Counted from the first letter of the stretch, positions 35,660 through 49,518 are shown. The stretch is DNA of 64,000 bases from Stichopus chloronotus (GCA_021234535.1 CM037840.1:15641415-15705414), one strand, 5' to 3'. Program-made: numbers and translations. The notes: generated by a model from the letters alone, not told the origin.

Positions 35660-36750
35660 CAGTACAGATAATATGAATATTTTGACGATTCAAGGAACTC
35701 TAGATTGTTTAGAAAATCGAAGGTGATATTTCGGTTCTGGAACATTTTCAAGAGGGTGGAACCACCACTCTGGGGTTCCACCATTTCTGGGTTGGAATCG
35801 AAATTGCAAACAGAGAGAACTTGCTGAAATGGTCGAGAGGTCAGGTCATCAGCTATCACATGACAATCAGAAGAGAGAATGTCTGATATGATATCATTAT
35901 CCTTGTGTGCACGAGGAACCCTCGAATGTCGCTACTTTTGTGTGTAAATCAATGTAAGAGACTAAATGGTGGCGTGCTAATTGTACGTCGATTTCCATGC
36001 GACATAATTTTCAGTTTTCGTAATTAGAGGGCGGAAGTCATGTTTACAATGCGGAGGCTATACTACGACGTAAAGTCTTCATGGGTTCGTGCAATTCACA
36101 CACGTCAACTGTAATAGTGTATGACTGTATGTACTTGATGAAAGACAACCTCAGTTGGCTGCAATAAAACTTGCTTATCTTATTCAGTAAAAGCTATTCA
36201 GTTTATTCATTTCCCTTCTCATGTCTATTCACCTGAGGTTGGCTTACATGAAATTTATGCCGTACATGTTGCCTACAGATGACGTTTGTACATATTTCAG
36301 TGTCGTGTAGTAACATGTTACCATTGTAACTGTCCAGGAGGTAACTGTACTGAATAAATTGAAAATCCTTACGTTAGTATGTGACAGTTCGGTAAAACAC
36401 GAATACTTTTTTGAATGACTGGTCCATTTAAATCTATATCTAATCCTTTCTTTTTCGGGCCAGTTTATTTCACTATTTGCTACAATTCCATGATTTTCGC
36501 CTCTTAAAGGACATGTCAGAAAATCCATTTTCAAAAAATTAAATTTAACCTATTCTTCCTTTGTAGAAAGAGTTGCTTCAACTGAAATTTTGTAACTCGA
36601 CTGACGCAACTCTCTGTTTGAAAAGACCCTACTTAAATCATGCTTCAACCATTTTCTCTTTTCATTAATTTGAAGTTAAAATTAGCAAACATATCGCCAT
36701 CAACATATGTGGAACATGTCTTACGTTGTTCAGAAAACAATGAACTTAAT
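35660..36750 (+). repeat. Segmental-duplication block, unit B copy 1
   Basis: Counterpart of 20050-21030, lying 3.5 kb beyond NXPE-B (4.7 kb beyond NXPE-A for the other). Order and orientation of all shared words are preserved. A minus-strand frame over it (35859-35377) is a shadow. Confidence 0.85.
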
Positions 36751-37013
36751 TTCACCATACAGTTCATAACCACAACTGGCCTTTCTCCATGGCCTTTCAA
36801 TTTGTTACTCAGTGGCACGAACTGCTTCTCTGGATTAAGAACACTACCCATTGAAGGAGAATAAGTAGTTGTGACACACACCTTACATTGCAGATATACA
36901 ACCATCGGTGACCTTTGACCTAACAACATTCCATTTTCAAGGTAGGGAGCGGCATAAAACACACACATGAATATTACGTATCGGAGGTCAACATAAGAAA
37001 AACTAAAAAACAA
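36645..37013 (-). other. Unrecognised 122-codon frame partly in the duplicated block
   Basis: Open frame with QCKVCVTTTYSPSMGS and KLSSLFSEQRKTCSTYVDG stretches. The matching block at 20.9-21.0 kb keeps the FSE...R start but soon diverges and stops, which argues against conserved coding. It is kept as a note because it is the longest frame there. Confidence 0.15.
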
Positions 37014-38170
37014 GAGGGCAATCCACGGAGCTGCATCTCATCGTTGTACATAATCATTCACTCTTTTACACGTATGTCTTATAGTAGATCAAGAGTTTGA
37101 TTGAACACCCGGTGCCTTACATTATAGACGAACATAGTGCATAGGTACGTACCTAGGCGCAGTACACTCGGACAATGATGTGTAGATAACGCGCAAGTGC
37201 TGTGTAAATGTAGCAGTCACGTGTGCGTGTCAAAGTACATATTCCCATGCAGATCGCGTGTGCGTCAAAGTAATCCTTTGATTTCCTTTCTTTCTCAGAT
37301 CAATGCGCCGCCCCTCTTCCCCTTTTTGTAATAGCTCTAGGAAACACGGCACAATAATTTGCAGTACTCAAGTTCTTTTTCTGCCAAACATACTGTAAAC
37401 CACCTAATTCCTTGGCTAGTGTATACACGACATGTAACAGTAAAATGGTTGCATAGGTTGAAATATTAAGTCACATTGTATGAAAAGCAAATATAGTAAG
37501 GTATGTTGCACCTTTTACTAGCAGAAACTACCCCATTGTATTATGTGCCCTATTGACCTGTGGCGTCAACGATCGATTGAATGGTACATATCATAATAAG
37601 TTACCTAACGACCAAGTTTGAACGTCAGAAGACTTAATGCCTAGAAGAAATCGCAACACAATTTCTCACAAAGCATTTGACCTTGAAACTCTGACCTTGG
37701 AACTCTGACCTTGGAACTCTGACCTTAAATATGATGGATGACACAACTTCAGACCATGGGTCCGCTATATACCAAAATTCATTGGTATTCTCATTGGCCT
37801 TACGGTTTAGGTGGAGTTGCGGACGCAAACTGTTCGAAGTCGAATTTGACTTTTGACCCCTGAACTTTACCTTTGACCTCCAAACACATAAAAACATGGT
37901 TTTTAGATAAAATCGTATATGTACCTGGCATATATATGAAGGGCCTATATTAAAAGCCATTTTGGTGTAAGAAATACAGCAACAATAAGATTTTAACTTT
38001 CAGCCTTTGACCTTTGACCTCTGACCCTAAATTTTGACTGAAGCACAACTTCAGACCATGTGTCACCTATCAACCAACTTTGACCCTCATCGGCTTTGCG
38101 GTCTAGGAGGAATGCGGACCCAAATTTTTGAAATTGGAATTATCTTTCGCACACACGCACACACACGCGC
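37001..38170 (+). repeat. Dispersed repeat rich in TGACCTTTGACC, copy 1
   Basis: Head GCAATCCACGGAGCTGCATC; middle GTCACGTGTGCG then TCAAAGTAATCCTTTGATTTC; tail of about 300-bp units with ACTTCAGACCATGGGTC, CATCGGCTTTGCGGTCTAGG and TTTGACCTTTGACC; ends in a CA-repeat. The same order occurs at 46940-48810. No ORF. A perfect DR1 13-mer lies at 38008-38020. Confidence 0.85.
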
Positions 38171-39107
38171 ACGCATACACAGAGCTTTGTTTTCCATTCA
38201 TTGTGCTTTCTTTTGTTTTTTCTTCCTAATCCTAATCTTAACAATCGACTGTTCATTATTCATCTTGAGAGGACCGGACGAGAAATCTATTGAATTTTCT
38301 ACAGAGGACATAAAATCTATTTTTTCGCTCCTCGATCCCACCCGAAAACAAGGGCACAAGCACACACATCAGCACGGACACGCTTTCATTTACACCACCC
38401 AACAGGACCCGGCTGTACCAGTGATTACTTTACCCCGGGGGTTTCGCTACTCTGGCCAAGTGACTACAATATCTCATCTTAGCCCCTATAGGGCGATGAC
38501 ATAATTGCTTTATCTTAACTTTCTTCTATTTCCAAATTAAGAATACATTGTATCCTTTAATTTCTTCTAAGCTAATTTCCAATCATGACAGCTCTCAAAC
38601 TGCTCACACAAACTCGAAACCCTCTGTATACTCTACGTCGTTTATACGTACCCTCGAAAACATCAACTAGACAATCCTCGACAAAAGTGATGGGGCACTT
38701 CTACATAAACAGTACTGTCCGCATTCACTATAAAACCACGAAATAGTATATTTCTCGTTTAGCAAACAAGTATAAACAAACAAATCCCCGACATAAAAAA
38801 TAGGTATAATACTCCTTATGTTCATAGTCTTAAATCACACTACTTTAGTATAAATCTTCTAATCTAAAGGACTTATTAAATACTATTCTGATACACCTTA
38901 CTTGACAATGAGCATTTTCCTCTCTTTTTTTTTTTTTTTTGTGGTGCATTCCATTCATTCATATGAAAATTAAAAAAGTAAATTTTAGCAAGAGAGACAC
39001 ACCTCATTTGAGGCCATGGTTTCACTTCTGACCGCGAACTCGAGCGGGCTCATCAGCGAGCTCTCTCGAAAGCTGTAACGGAGCTGAGGGAAGAATTGTG
39101 ACAAGAT
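38171..39107. other. Non-coding, nothing firm
   Basis: The plus-strand frame 38034-38504 crosses the repeat end and a CA microsatellite and has no recognised domain. A 17-T run lies near 38924-38940. Confidence 0.4.
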
Positions 39108-39300
39108 GTGGTAAGTGTAGGGGATAGGTGGGAAGGGATGTTAGGGAAGAGTAAGGGTTGTTATAAAGGATGGGGAATGAGTGGAGAGGGTATGGTGGAG
39201 AGTGAGGGGAGAAGTGGTGGAAGAGAGGCGTTGCATGGGAGAGGTTTCAGGTATTTGGAGGAGTTGGGTGGCGTGGGAAGGGGTCTGGAAGTGTAAAGAG
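39108..39300 (+). repeat. Purine-rich G-tract region
   Basis: About 190 bases of almost pure GGGA/GTGG/GGAAG composition with many GG and GGG runs on the plus strand. It could form G-quadruplex or triplex structure; this is inferred from composition only. Confidence 0.55.
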
Positions 39301-39869
39301 GCGGTAGGGTGAGTTGTTTATTTTTAAGGAACAACTGTGCATTTCATGATACGATGTTTATTTTCATTTTTGCAGGTGGCCTTGGAAACGGCAGACTCCA
39401 AAGATAAATTAGTGCAGCCACCAAACATGCAAATAGGTTGATCACGGTGAGGGGGAGTTTGATCGAAGAAAAGGGGACCGAAATGATGTCGGTCCGTTGG
39501 AAGCTACAAACTTTCCACAGCAAAATCTCGCTGAAGATCAACGGTATGTTCCCGTTTGTGGCCATTGCTTGTCTGTGTGTTATTGAGAATTTAAAGTAAT
39601 GAGAACACTAACAGAGGAAAGATACACATACATCTATCAATGCCATTCTTCGTATCTATGATTGTCAAAACTAATGATAATGAGATGAAAAGTAACACAA
39701 GGAATAAACATTAAATATGAGCAAAAAATAGTACAGCAAAACACTAAAGGTAACAATAAAAGAGAATAGAACCTAAAAACGTGCACAAAGCAAAACATTA
39801 CAGACAATGAATACGATGAATAAAGCTAATGATAACATTAAGATTAAAAATAACAAGAAAAACTGGATT

Positions 39870-40530
39870 TACCATTACAGTAACAAAGCCTTGGACATTT
39901 TGTATATATATATATCAAGAAATGCTAGAAATAAAAATTTGGGGGTACAATTGGCTTTCTTTTTCTCTCAAAAATCAGCAAATTTCACTCTCTTTAATAC
40001 AAAAGTGATATACCTTGAATATTACATTTTCAGGTAAGTCCTTGCAAAGTTTTGCAGTAAATGCTCAAATACATCTCAAGATATGCTGGAAATACCAATG
40101 TTGGGACAAAATTGGCTTTTTTTTTCCCCCCAAATCAGCAAAATCCCCTGAATTTACCATTGCAGTAATTGTATGTTGAACAATGTGTTCTCAGGTAAGT
40201 TCCTACAAAACGTTAACTTAATTGGTGTAATAGTTCTCACGATAAGCTGGAAATACACAGGTTGGGGCAAAATTGTTTCTTTTTCTAAAAAATCTGCAAG
40301 TTTCACTCTCTTTAAAACAAAAGTGATGTCCCTTGAATATTTCATTCTCAGTTAAGTCCTTGCAAAAGTTTGCATTGAATGGTCAAAGACATCTCAAGAT
40401 ATGCTGGAAATACCAATTTGCAGGTAAAATTGACTTTAAAAAAAAAACAGCAGATTTGACACAATTTACCATATTACCAATACATATTGGACATTTTGGC
40501 ATCATGCGCAACTTTAACAGGTTTAAACTC
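39870..40530 (+). repeat. About 160-bp satellite-like tandem repeat, 4 units
   Basis: The word AAGATATGCTGGAAATACCA or a variant recurs at about 39917, 40075, 40239 and 40394 (spacings 158, 164, 155). Each unit also carries AAATCAGCAAATTTCACTC or similar and a CAG-GTAAGT-type junction (40031-40039, 40192-40200, degenerate at 40349-40357). Short frames across it are repeat products. Confidence 0.85.
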
Positions 40531-41559
40531 TAATTAAAAACCTTTAAAAAAAAACATGATTAGAACTGGTGCAGACGCACACAATCACACACCTTCACAC
40601 ATTTTGACTCCTACCATAACGGGCGGTTCCAGGTCACGTTATGTGTCATATATCAACCATATATAACATTACCATGACAACCGTTGGTATGGCAACTGAG
40701 AGAGCCATAATACATTTTAACGTCCCAAATCAACTACAATAGCTCATCCGGTACATGACATGGATTGCGATGAGGTATCAGTTTCTTTTTCTCTCTACTG
40801 GGGCACTCTATAACAGAATTTGTAATTGATACATCACGTTTTACCAGAATTCTGCAAAAAAGATATGCATGTACTCAATTTGGAGAAAAAAATACAAACA
40901 CTTATGAAAGACGTAAGTCACATTTTCTTCTCTTTTTTTTTTTTTTTTTTGCTTTTTGTTTGTTTAAAAGATACGTAAAAACTCAGATGTCACATGGCAT
41001 TTCTCTTTGGCACTGCGTGACAACAAGCGACTCATGGCAGCTATTCAATGTATTGCGTACAGTCGCGCTGTTAATTTAGAGATGCCATGTCATCCGATTA
41101 ATCATCTTAATTCACCTAATTATTTAATATCACAGGCTATAGTTCCACACTAATAGTGATCTTTATTGATTACAAAATGGGAGGTAGCGATCTCAGACAG
41201 GCTGGCTCATCTTATACCCGAGCACCTATCCTTCAATTTTAAGGTTCATCCGACCTACCATCTGAGAGTTCGTGACACACTTTTTTGTACACACACACAC
41301 AACATTTCGACACCCCTTCTTCTCAACCCCCAACTCCTGTGGGTAATCTTGATCCATGTCATTTGTGTACCATTGGGTACTCTCACATAAGGATTAATGA
41401 CCCACCAAGCTTTGGTACAATACCACTAGTGGTGTAACATGGGCTACCACTTAAGTATCACAATGTCCATAAAATGCGCTAAAACTGGTTTGACCACGTT
41501 TGTAACTTGCGAAGTTTCTAAGTCATACTTTCATTAGATTTGTATTCTGTTAGCGCATG
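40531..41559. other. Non-coding, nothing recognised
   Basis: Contains a 20-T tract near 40931-40950. No domain-bearing frame. Confidence 0.4.
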
Positions 41560-41945
41560 ACGTCATTACAAATTAATTCAGATATTGCTCGATTACGCAT
41601 TTCTAGCGAAACTATTTCTATGATTTGTACATACACATGACTGAAAATTGGTCCAATTGCCGTCTTTGTACAAAAGACTTTCAAAGGGGAATCAAGTACG
41701 GTATATTCATATTGGCTACAGTTCCTCGTACAGGTCTACAACGAATTTACTTCTGAACCACCAAATTACTGACCCCCTGTTCCAATTGGTACCAAAGATG
41801 AAGTTATTGTGAAAACTTTTTACAAAAATCAACATGTCTTTCTAAAAGCTAATTGCACTACTGAGATCGCCGTACCCTGATATGTAGACCTTTACGTTGC
41901 CGACATTGCTGATATCATCATTGATATTGGTCACTGTAAGTGATA
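41560..41945 (+). repeat. Segmental-duplication block, unit B copy 2
   Basis: Counterpart of 22600-22960, including the exact 20-mer CTGAACCACCAAATTACTGA. It marks the far end of the A/B duplication that I can trace. Confidence 0.8.
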
Positions 41946-42605
41946 ATATATATCACTTTGAACGAGCAGCCATGAAGGACCTACTTTCAGAGTTTTAGTC
42001 TCCAGGAAGAAAACACAAAGTATTTGGATCATTAATAGAGCACACTCTTCACCCTTTTTAAATTACACTCTGAATGACTGACATATTGGGTGTCGGGTAA
42101 CAGATGATCCCTCTACCGGCGTAGTCACGGCGAATATCAAATTGAATAATGAAGAATGTCAGAGTAACCAATATTATCGCAGATACTTAACCACTTTTTT
42201 CATTTTTCCCCCCAAAATTCAGACCCGGAGAATTTGACAAATGGGGAGTCGACAAATGGGTCATTAGCTGCCATTATGAACTAAGGATTAAAGGTCATGA
42301 TTGTAGATTGTTATACTTTCAAGTGTTTCAATTGGGCAATAATGAATCTATCCTAGATAGGTATCCAGAATATTGGGCAGAGCACACACCAACATAGTTA
42401 AACTTCTGCCTTGATCCAGGATATAGCTTTTGAGACAACATGCAACGATTCAACGTCATGCTTCTACACTTTGGAACACTTTTTAAGTTTTGTGTCTTTC
42501 ATTATCGCTCTCTCAGAAGATTGAAGCAACATTTGCATCGACAAAGGGGAAAGGGTGGTTAAAATCCTTGATGTATAGCAATCACTTGGCAGTAGTCCTT
42601 AGATA
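41946..42605. other. Between the duplication end and the NXPE-C stop
   Basis: Presumed 3' UTR and flank of NXPE-C on the minus strand. No clear AATAAA was located and no other gene is seen. Confidence 0.4.
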
Positions 42606-43419
42606 TCAATGGTCTCCATAACAGACCATGGTGAGCAAATAGTCCATCAATTGCTCTAATGCTGGTGACATCGGATGGACGCTATCACGTGATGCTTGAA
42701 CCAGTGTCATGTCCAATACGTTGTAAAACGACACTCGTTTGTCCTTACTGAATACGTCTCTTAAAACTTTCTCTAATTGCAACGCCACCCAATCACTCGA
42801 CACGAGTAAAAATGATCCAATAGTGTGCTCCCTCGTGTTGGTACTTCTTATTATTACCTTAGTTTGCGGACTTCTGTCCAGTAATCGACCAATAGTCCAT
42901 CTTATAGCTTTCAATCGAGACCTGTAAAATTCTAGATCTGGCATCCCAAAGTGGGCCCAGACAGATATCACCAAATACACCTCTGGACCGCCTCTCATCG
43001 CATCTATTTCGTCAGCCAAGTAACGTATTTCTCTCACAGCTGCACCCCTACTGACTCTCACAGGGGGTCCGTGAAATTTAAAGTGAATACTCCCATTGTT
43101 GTACTTGCAAAACTTAACCCATTGATTACCGGTATTTGTACAATTTATATTCGCCTTCAAATAATCGTATATCTGTCTTGTTGTAGAATCACCCAAAAAA
43201 TGGAAGGTCTTTCCACTGAGACAGGACGTTATCTGCTCCGGTCGGAAACTTCGTATTTTACAGTCAAAGGGTTTCCACTTGTAATCTTGATAATAACCAT
43301 TAACTTGAATATCTGATGGAACGGGTTTCAGCTTACAAAATGGCAACTCTCTCTCCGTAGTGTTTGAGCCTATTACTTTAATCGATGGCATGGGCAAGGT
43401 AGAAAGCGGAACTTTGGTT
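42606..43419 (-). CDS. NXPE-C exon 4 (PC-esterase domain)
   Basis: 814 nt after AATTTCAG, fully open to the stop. Motifs FHFLGDSTTRQIYDYLK, VYLVISVWAHFGM, KVIIRSTNTREHTIGSF and SRDSVHPMSP are present; it ends MVCYGDH as in copy B. It is very similar to copy B exon 4. Confidence 0.93.
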
Positions 43420-46400
43420 CTGAAATTCAGGATGAGATAACGAGGCATAAAGAATGTAGTATCATATCATGAGAATTGAAAATACAGTAATCATTCAATT
43501 GGCCAATTATGATCTTTTCAATAAATAGTTTTAGCTGTTACCCCTTAAGGTACACAACATTTGTGACTTTTCACAACTCTCCTTCATCTGATGTGAATCT
43601 ATGTGCTTCTATATGAATACAGAATCAAGTATAACCCTACCGTATTAGAGCAGAATACTCCTTTTTTGTTAGTAAGTTCCGAAGAGACTTCTGTGACTTT
43701 GAAAAATCGAAATTGCTTCGCTCCCAGTCTTTACAAGATAAATTGTGGTTTTTTGGTTTATTGCAGAACCAAGGTCCATGGGTGTGAAGAGCGCTGACAT
43801 TGCAGTATGATAACTGTTACATAAAAAGATAGTAATGACAAATGTTGTTTAGTTTTACTCACGTTATGAAAGAAATATTCGTCGGCACATAAATAGGTAA
43901 TAAGTGAATGAAAACTGAGACGCCATCGTGGTAAGATGTTCCGATAGCACCACGCACAGGCTGACAAAGATTATCATAAGTAACATATGACACAAATCTA
44001 TCACATCAGAGCCTTTTACAGTTGCCCAGTGGTTGGTGAATTAAATGTCGGAAAGAGCACTTTGTAAAACTGGGTCAAAAATAACTCAATGAGGACAATG
44101 TGCATCTATGTAACTTATTGGGTACAAAGACCTTTTGCTTTTGTTGGGGTCAAATTTCAGTTCGAGTCAACAGGGTCAAATGGTGAGAGCTTCGTCAGTA
44201 CAGTCAAGATGGAGAGCTTGGACAGACCTCATGTTTGTTATATGGTTTCGCCTTCAAGCAAAGTAATCTTTTTGATTTTGGTTGTGGTCAAATGTCATTT
44301 GAGTCAACATGGTCAAATAGTAAAACCTTGTTTACACCTTGTAGTATCTCAACAAGGGAAGGTTGGACGGATCTCACATGTAGAATGTCAGTATAAAACA
44401 TAAGAGACCGGTCGCTTTTGGTGTGATGAAGGTCATTTAGGTTCACATGGGTCATCTTGTGGAAATCACATAATCATGGTATCTCAAGAATTGAACCTTA
44501 GATTTATTAAATATTTGTTATGTTCATGTATTTGTGAACAATATTAAATGTAGAGCTAACATGATGAAACTTTCCTTCTTAAAACTTCTGGCAGGCTCTC
44601 AAACTGCCTGATTACACCTTAATGCCCCAGGTAGGAAACGAAGCACAGTGCACTGACAACTGATACAATCAACTGAGTTATTGATCTTTCTGGATTATCT
44701 GGCATCTATATGCCATGGCAACAGAGCTAAATGAACAAAGTTACATAAGCTGTCTGGCATAACTTCTACGGTAATCAAATACTCATGCTAATTGGTTTCT
44801 CATCACGGTGCGAGCAGAATATAGCTTCGAGGCACGGAACAGTGAACAGCGTCGGATACAAGATGTACACCCACACTCCTTTGATATTACGCGATATTTT
44901 CTTGGAAATCTTAAGAACGACCGTCACTGCATGTATTTTTATTTTATCAGATCCAGTTTGGTCAACGAGGGTCTCGTTGTGAATTCTATATACACAGGGA
45001 ATTTCAGGACAAAATGTTTGGGCTAATCTCGTATATCATATTGATTATGCAGGTGTGCATGTTGATATATGATGATTGTCCGTCAGTGTCTTAGGTTGGA
45101 TGTCATTGTGTGCATGTAACGATTGCTATATTTCATTCAAATCGCCTCATATAAATACTGTAACATTGTAAAGATCAACCTTGTTAAACTCGCTCACCTT
45201 ATTCAATATGTCAGATTCCTAACAAATACCCATAGTGAAATCAACTAACTGATATAATGGTTGCATTCTAATTCCTTTTGTTTTGTCTTTTTATTTTGGT
45301 GAAGAGCTACATTTTTCAGATGTTAAGTATGTCTTTTATAGTTATCTTTACTATACTGTGATTGCAGGTGGGATCACAGCTTAGTGTGTATTCAAGGAGT
45401 TTCAAGTGCCATTTCGTCATAAAATACAGACAGATTCATCATGTTGCCTGAATTCATCTAATCCTTATTGAGTATGTCAACGTAATTTCAATTCATAACA
45501 AGTTTGCTCTTTGTGAACTCAGAACAGTACTTTGAAGCTATTACATTTGAGCTATCTTACCTTTTTGCAGACACATACCCAGATACCTTCATTTTTGGAT
45601 GCGTGGCATATTACACATCAACATCAGTGCCCTAGTTTTCTGCCATATGTCTTTATGCAGAATAGAGATTGGCACTGTCTCCAATTTTCGACATCACTAG
45701 CTGGAGCGCATGGTTTGTCACTGAAAACTCCTCCCTGCTATGGATCTCTGTTAAGGGGCATGTTTTGTACTGAATTTGAAGTACCAACGGTGACCGTCTA
45801 CTGTGCGTAACGAGTATTGGTGACACTAGGATGAATAACTTGATGACTGTTTATCTGAATGAGTATTGAGCACTTGGCGGTAGATCATATTATTTCCGGG
45901 CTGGGATCACGTCCCCCTCACTTCTTTGTGAGAGGGGACATCTCCAAAATGTCCCCGAAAACTTTTTCAAAATGATGAAAGCTAAAACTGCTATGACTGG
46001 TTAAAGTACAAAATTTTGAGCACATCCCTTGATTTCAAACGTCCACATCGTCAATTTGACGATTACTGTTTAGTAAAGTAAGTTCTTCTATGGATAACAG
46101 TGAGCAGCTTACCATTTATTCTATTACCCTAGTACACCCTAGTACAGTTCTATGATCCTACTCATTAATTAATATTGTCAACACCTTACATTTTGATATT
46201 TTGTCATTTTGTATTATAATATTTACAACTGATTTTCGGAGTCAGAAAAGTATCTGGAATTCTCACACCATGCCGTTAATCGTACATTAAAATAGGATTG
46301 ACTTCAACCTCAGTCTTCTTTTGTTCTACTGAGGTTCAACTTCTTGCAAATTGTCATGCCCTTAGGTCAGTTTTATCTCCCCATGCTGTGATAATCCACA

Positions 46401-49400
46401 TGGTCAATTAAACATCGTTCTCCTAAAGTAATTCAGGTGTGTCAATCCAATGTCTAGACTTTCTTGAGCTGCCTGGCAAGGGGTATTAGGTGTCATGTCC
46501 ATCGTAATACATGGGTAATCGGGCATGAAAGAGGGTCTGTTGAACGCTTTAGAACTTTTTAGCACCATGATAACATCATGCGATCGTAGGTTTTTCAGAA
46601 TACCTACTGAAGATCAGCCAGCACAGTGATTTCGTATTGGGAAATGACGATGAGAGGATTCCAACTTTTTACTTAAAAAGTGTAAACAATATAACCTACA
46701 CTATGGCAGTGACACCACATTTTAAATGTTTGACCTAAGTCTGCACCATTTGCGAAATAGACACTTTCCAATTTTTGTTAATTTCTCAAAGGAGGTTGCC
46801 ACATTCCCACTGACCCCTTCTCTACAACCGTGATTTTTCAAATTGTGAAAAGTTACGTCCCCGTCATTTTTGGAAACGAATCCACGCAAAACATGCATGG
46901 TATTGTACAGTAAATGGATATCCAAACTCATCAGACATTATATAAAAAAAGAAACAAGACGGCAATCCACGGAGTTGCATCTCATCCCTATCGTTGTCCA
47001 TGATCTTCTACACACATGTATTATAGTCGATCGAGAGTTTGATTGAATACCCAGCGTTTTACATTATGCACAGTGCATAAGTACAAGTAAGTTGTGTATG
47101 TGTACATGACGTGAAAGTGATTTTTGAATGTAGAAGTCACGTGCGCGTTAAAGTACATATTGCCATGCATCATATTGATCGCCTGTGCGACAAAGTAATC
47201 CTTTGATTTCCTTTATTTCTCAGATCAGCGCTCCGCAACTCTGAGCGTTTTGTAATATTTCCAAGAAACAAGTCATAATAATTTTAATTACGCAACTTCT
47301 TTCCGCGCAAGAGTGTAATACAAACAACTCAATTCCCTGGCTAGTGTGTGCACGATATCGAACAGTAAAGTCATACTGAGTGGACTTATGACATCAGGTG
47401 AACACTGCATATCATTCTTAAGTACCTAACTACCAGGTTTGAAGTTCACTTGACTCACTGTCTAGAAGGTAATTGGGACACACTTTTCAAAACATTTTGC
47501 CGATTTGAGATTTGACCTGTGATCTCTGACAATTAAACTGATCTTAAAGGTGAAATCAGGGTTTATTTTCACAATTTATTTCACTACAGTTCCCCACCGG
47601 TGTGGTCAATTTCGAGAAATGAGTCAAATTCGCAAAAAAAATGGTGAAGAATTCTGAAAGTCTTAACATCCATATTCATCGAATCAAATGTGAATATTCA
47701 ATACTATCGTCTTTTCAAGATATAAGGAGGTGTGGCAGAACAGTTTCATAAGTAGCCTACGTGTATCATCAACTATCACTAAACTCTTGTTTAGGCTACT
47801 TAGCATTGCGCAATGCACGAACAGCATAGGAACCGTAAACATTCGGCTACATTTATTCATATAACGTCATCTCAGTCTTACGCTGTGATTGGTCATCGCA
47901 TAGAGGTGACTGTCTTGTCCTGTACATGAACGTTTATTTTTTGTACCCGACAAATAGTAAGAGTTCTCATTCAACAGTGATTAATGCAATAATTACCGTT
48001 TCTTTTACCTACAAACACCTCCCCAACGTCTCTATATTTCGGTGAACAATCAGTTTACAAAGAAAATCAACCAAAGGTGAAATTTCTCAGTCAAACATGG
48101 ATTTCCCCTTTAAATATTGCGGTCTAGGGGAAGTTGTGGATACAAACGTTTGGGTGCCAAATTTGACCTTTGACCTCTGAATTTGACTTTTAACCTCAAA
48201 ACATGTGCAAACAGATTTTCTTGACAAAATCGTGTATGCCGATCATACATTTGAAGGTTTTTGAATACTTATCTTTGTAAATAGCCATTTTGGATTAGGA
48301 AATACAGCAAAAATGATATTTTCACTAATTTCAACATACGTCTCTGACCTTTGACCTATGGCATCAAATTTTGGTGAGAGACACAACTTCAGACCATGGG
48401 TCAGCTACCAACTTTGACCCTCATCGGCTTTGCGGTCTGGGAGAGTTGCGGACGCAATCATTTAGGTGTCAGATTTGACCTTTGACCTCTGAACTTGGCC
48501 TTTGACCTCAAAGCATATTGACATATTTTTTAGATGAAATCTTGTATACCGGTCGTATATATTTGAAGGTCCCTTGTAAATAGCCATATAGGATACAGCA
48601 AAAATGAGATTTTCACTACTTTGGCTTTTGACCTCTGACCTTAACTTTTGACCGGAGATACAACTTCAGACCATGGGTTACCTGTCAAAGTTGGTAACTT
48701 TGACCCTTATCGGATTTGCGGTCTAGGAGTTACAGACACAAACTTTTCGAATGAAATTTTCAATTGCACCCACCCACAGACACACATACACATTCACACA
48801 CACGCCCTTTCAAAAACAAATCTTCACTTTTGACGGAATGACGGAATTTATTACACATTTGGAGTGATCTCATTTCAAAATGTTGGTCTTCTCTTTGGGA
48901 AAGGAAGAATGTTTGAGCCATAAAAACTGTTTTCCAAACGTGGATGATAAGCATTCCCAATATACCCAATATTTGTTTGTGAGAAGGCCATAATCGATAT
49001 ATGGTTTCCAGTCGTTTCTCCCCTTGCAAGTTCACCCCCCCCCCCCCTCCCGTGAAAGTTCTTTCGTCACCAAATACCTTCCAGTTCGTCCTCTTCAACT
49101 AAATGACATCAAATGGGTTGTGATGGTTTTCAACTAAAATTTTCAAGATAGAAAAACGTTTTTACTATGTGACAATCTGTTACCGGTGAAATGTAAACAA
49201 GGTTTGAAAAAATTGGGAAATTTAGATGAGATTAGCGCACGATTTATAAAAAAAATAATACCGCTTATAAAAAAAAATAACACCGCTCAGAAGATTTTGT
49301 GCGCAGTGTCTGTGCTGGATGAAGGTACCATACAACCATTAGATTTTGTACCTCCACGAGTTTTGCCAACTCTCGGGAAAAGTGCCTATCATTAGCTCCG

Positions 49401-49484
49401 CCACTACTTTCCATCATCTTTTTCAGTCACCATCATTATTTGCATGTGTTTGTGGTTTTTTTTCTTGTTTTTTTTTGTCTTTCG

Positions 49485-49518
<34 letters not shown>

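Noticed and set aside
35377..35859. 160-codon minus-strand frame
   Set aside because: Overlies the duplicated non-coding block and a C-run. The matching region of unit A has no such frame.
38034..38504. 156-codon plus-strand frame
   Set aside because: Starts in the dispersed repeat and crosses a CA microsatellite; no domain recognised.
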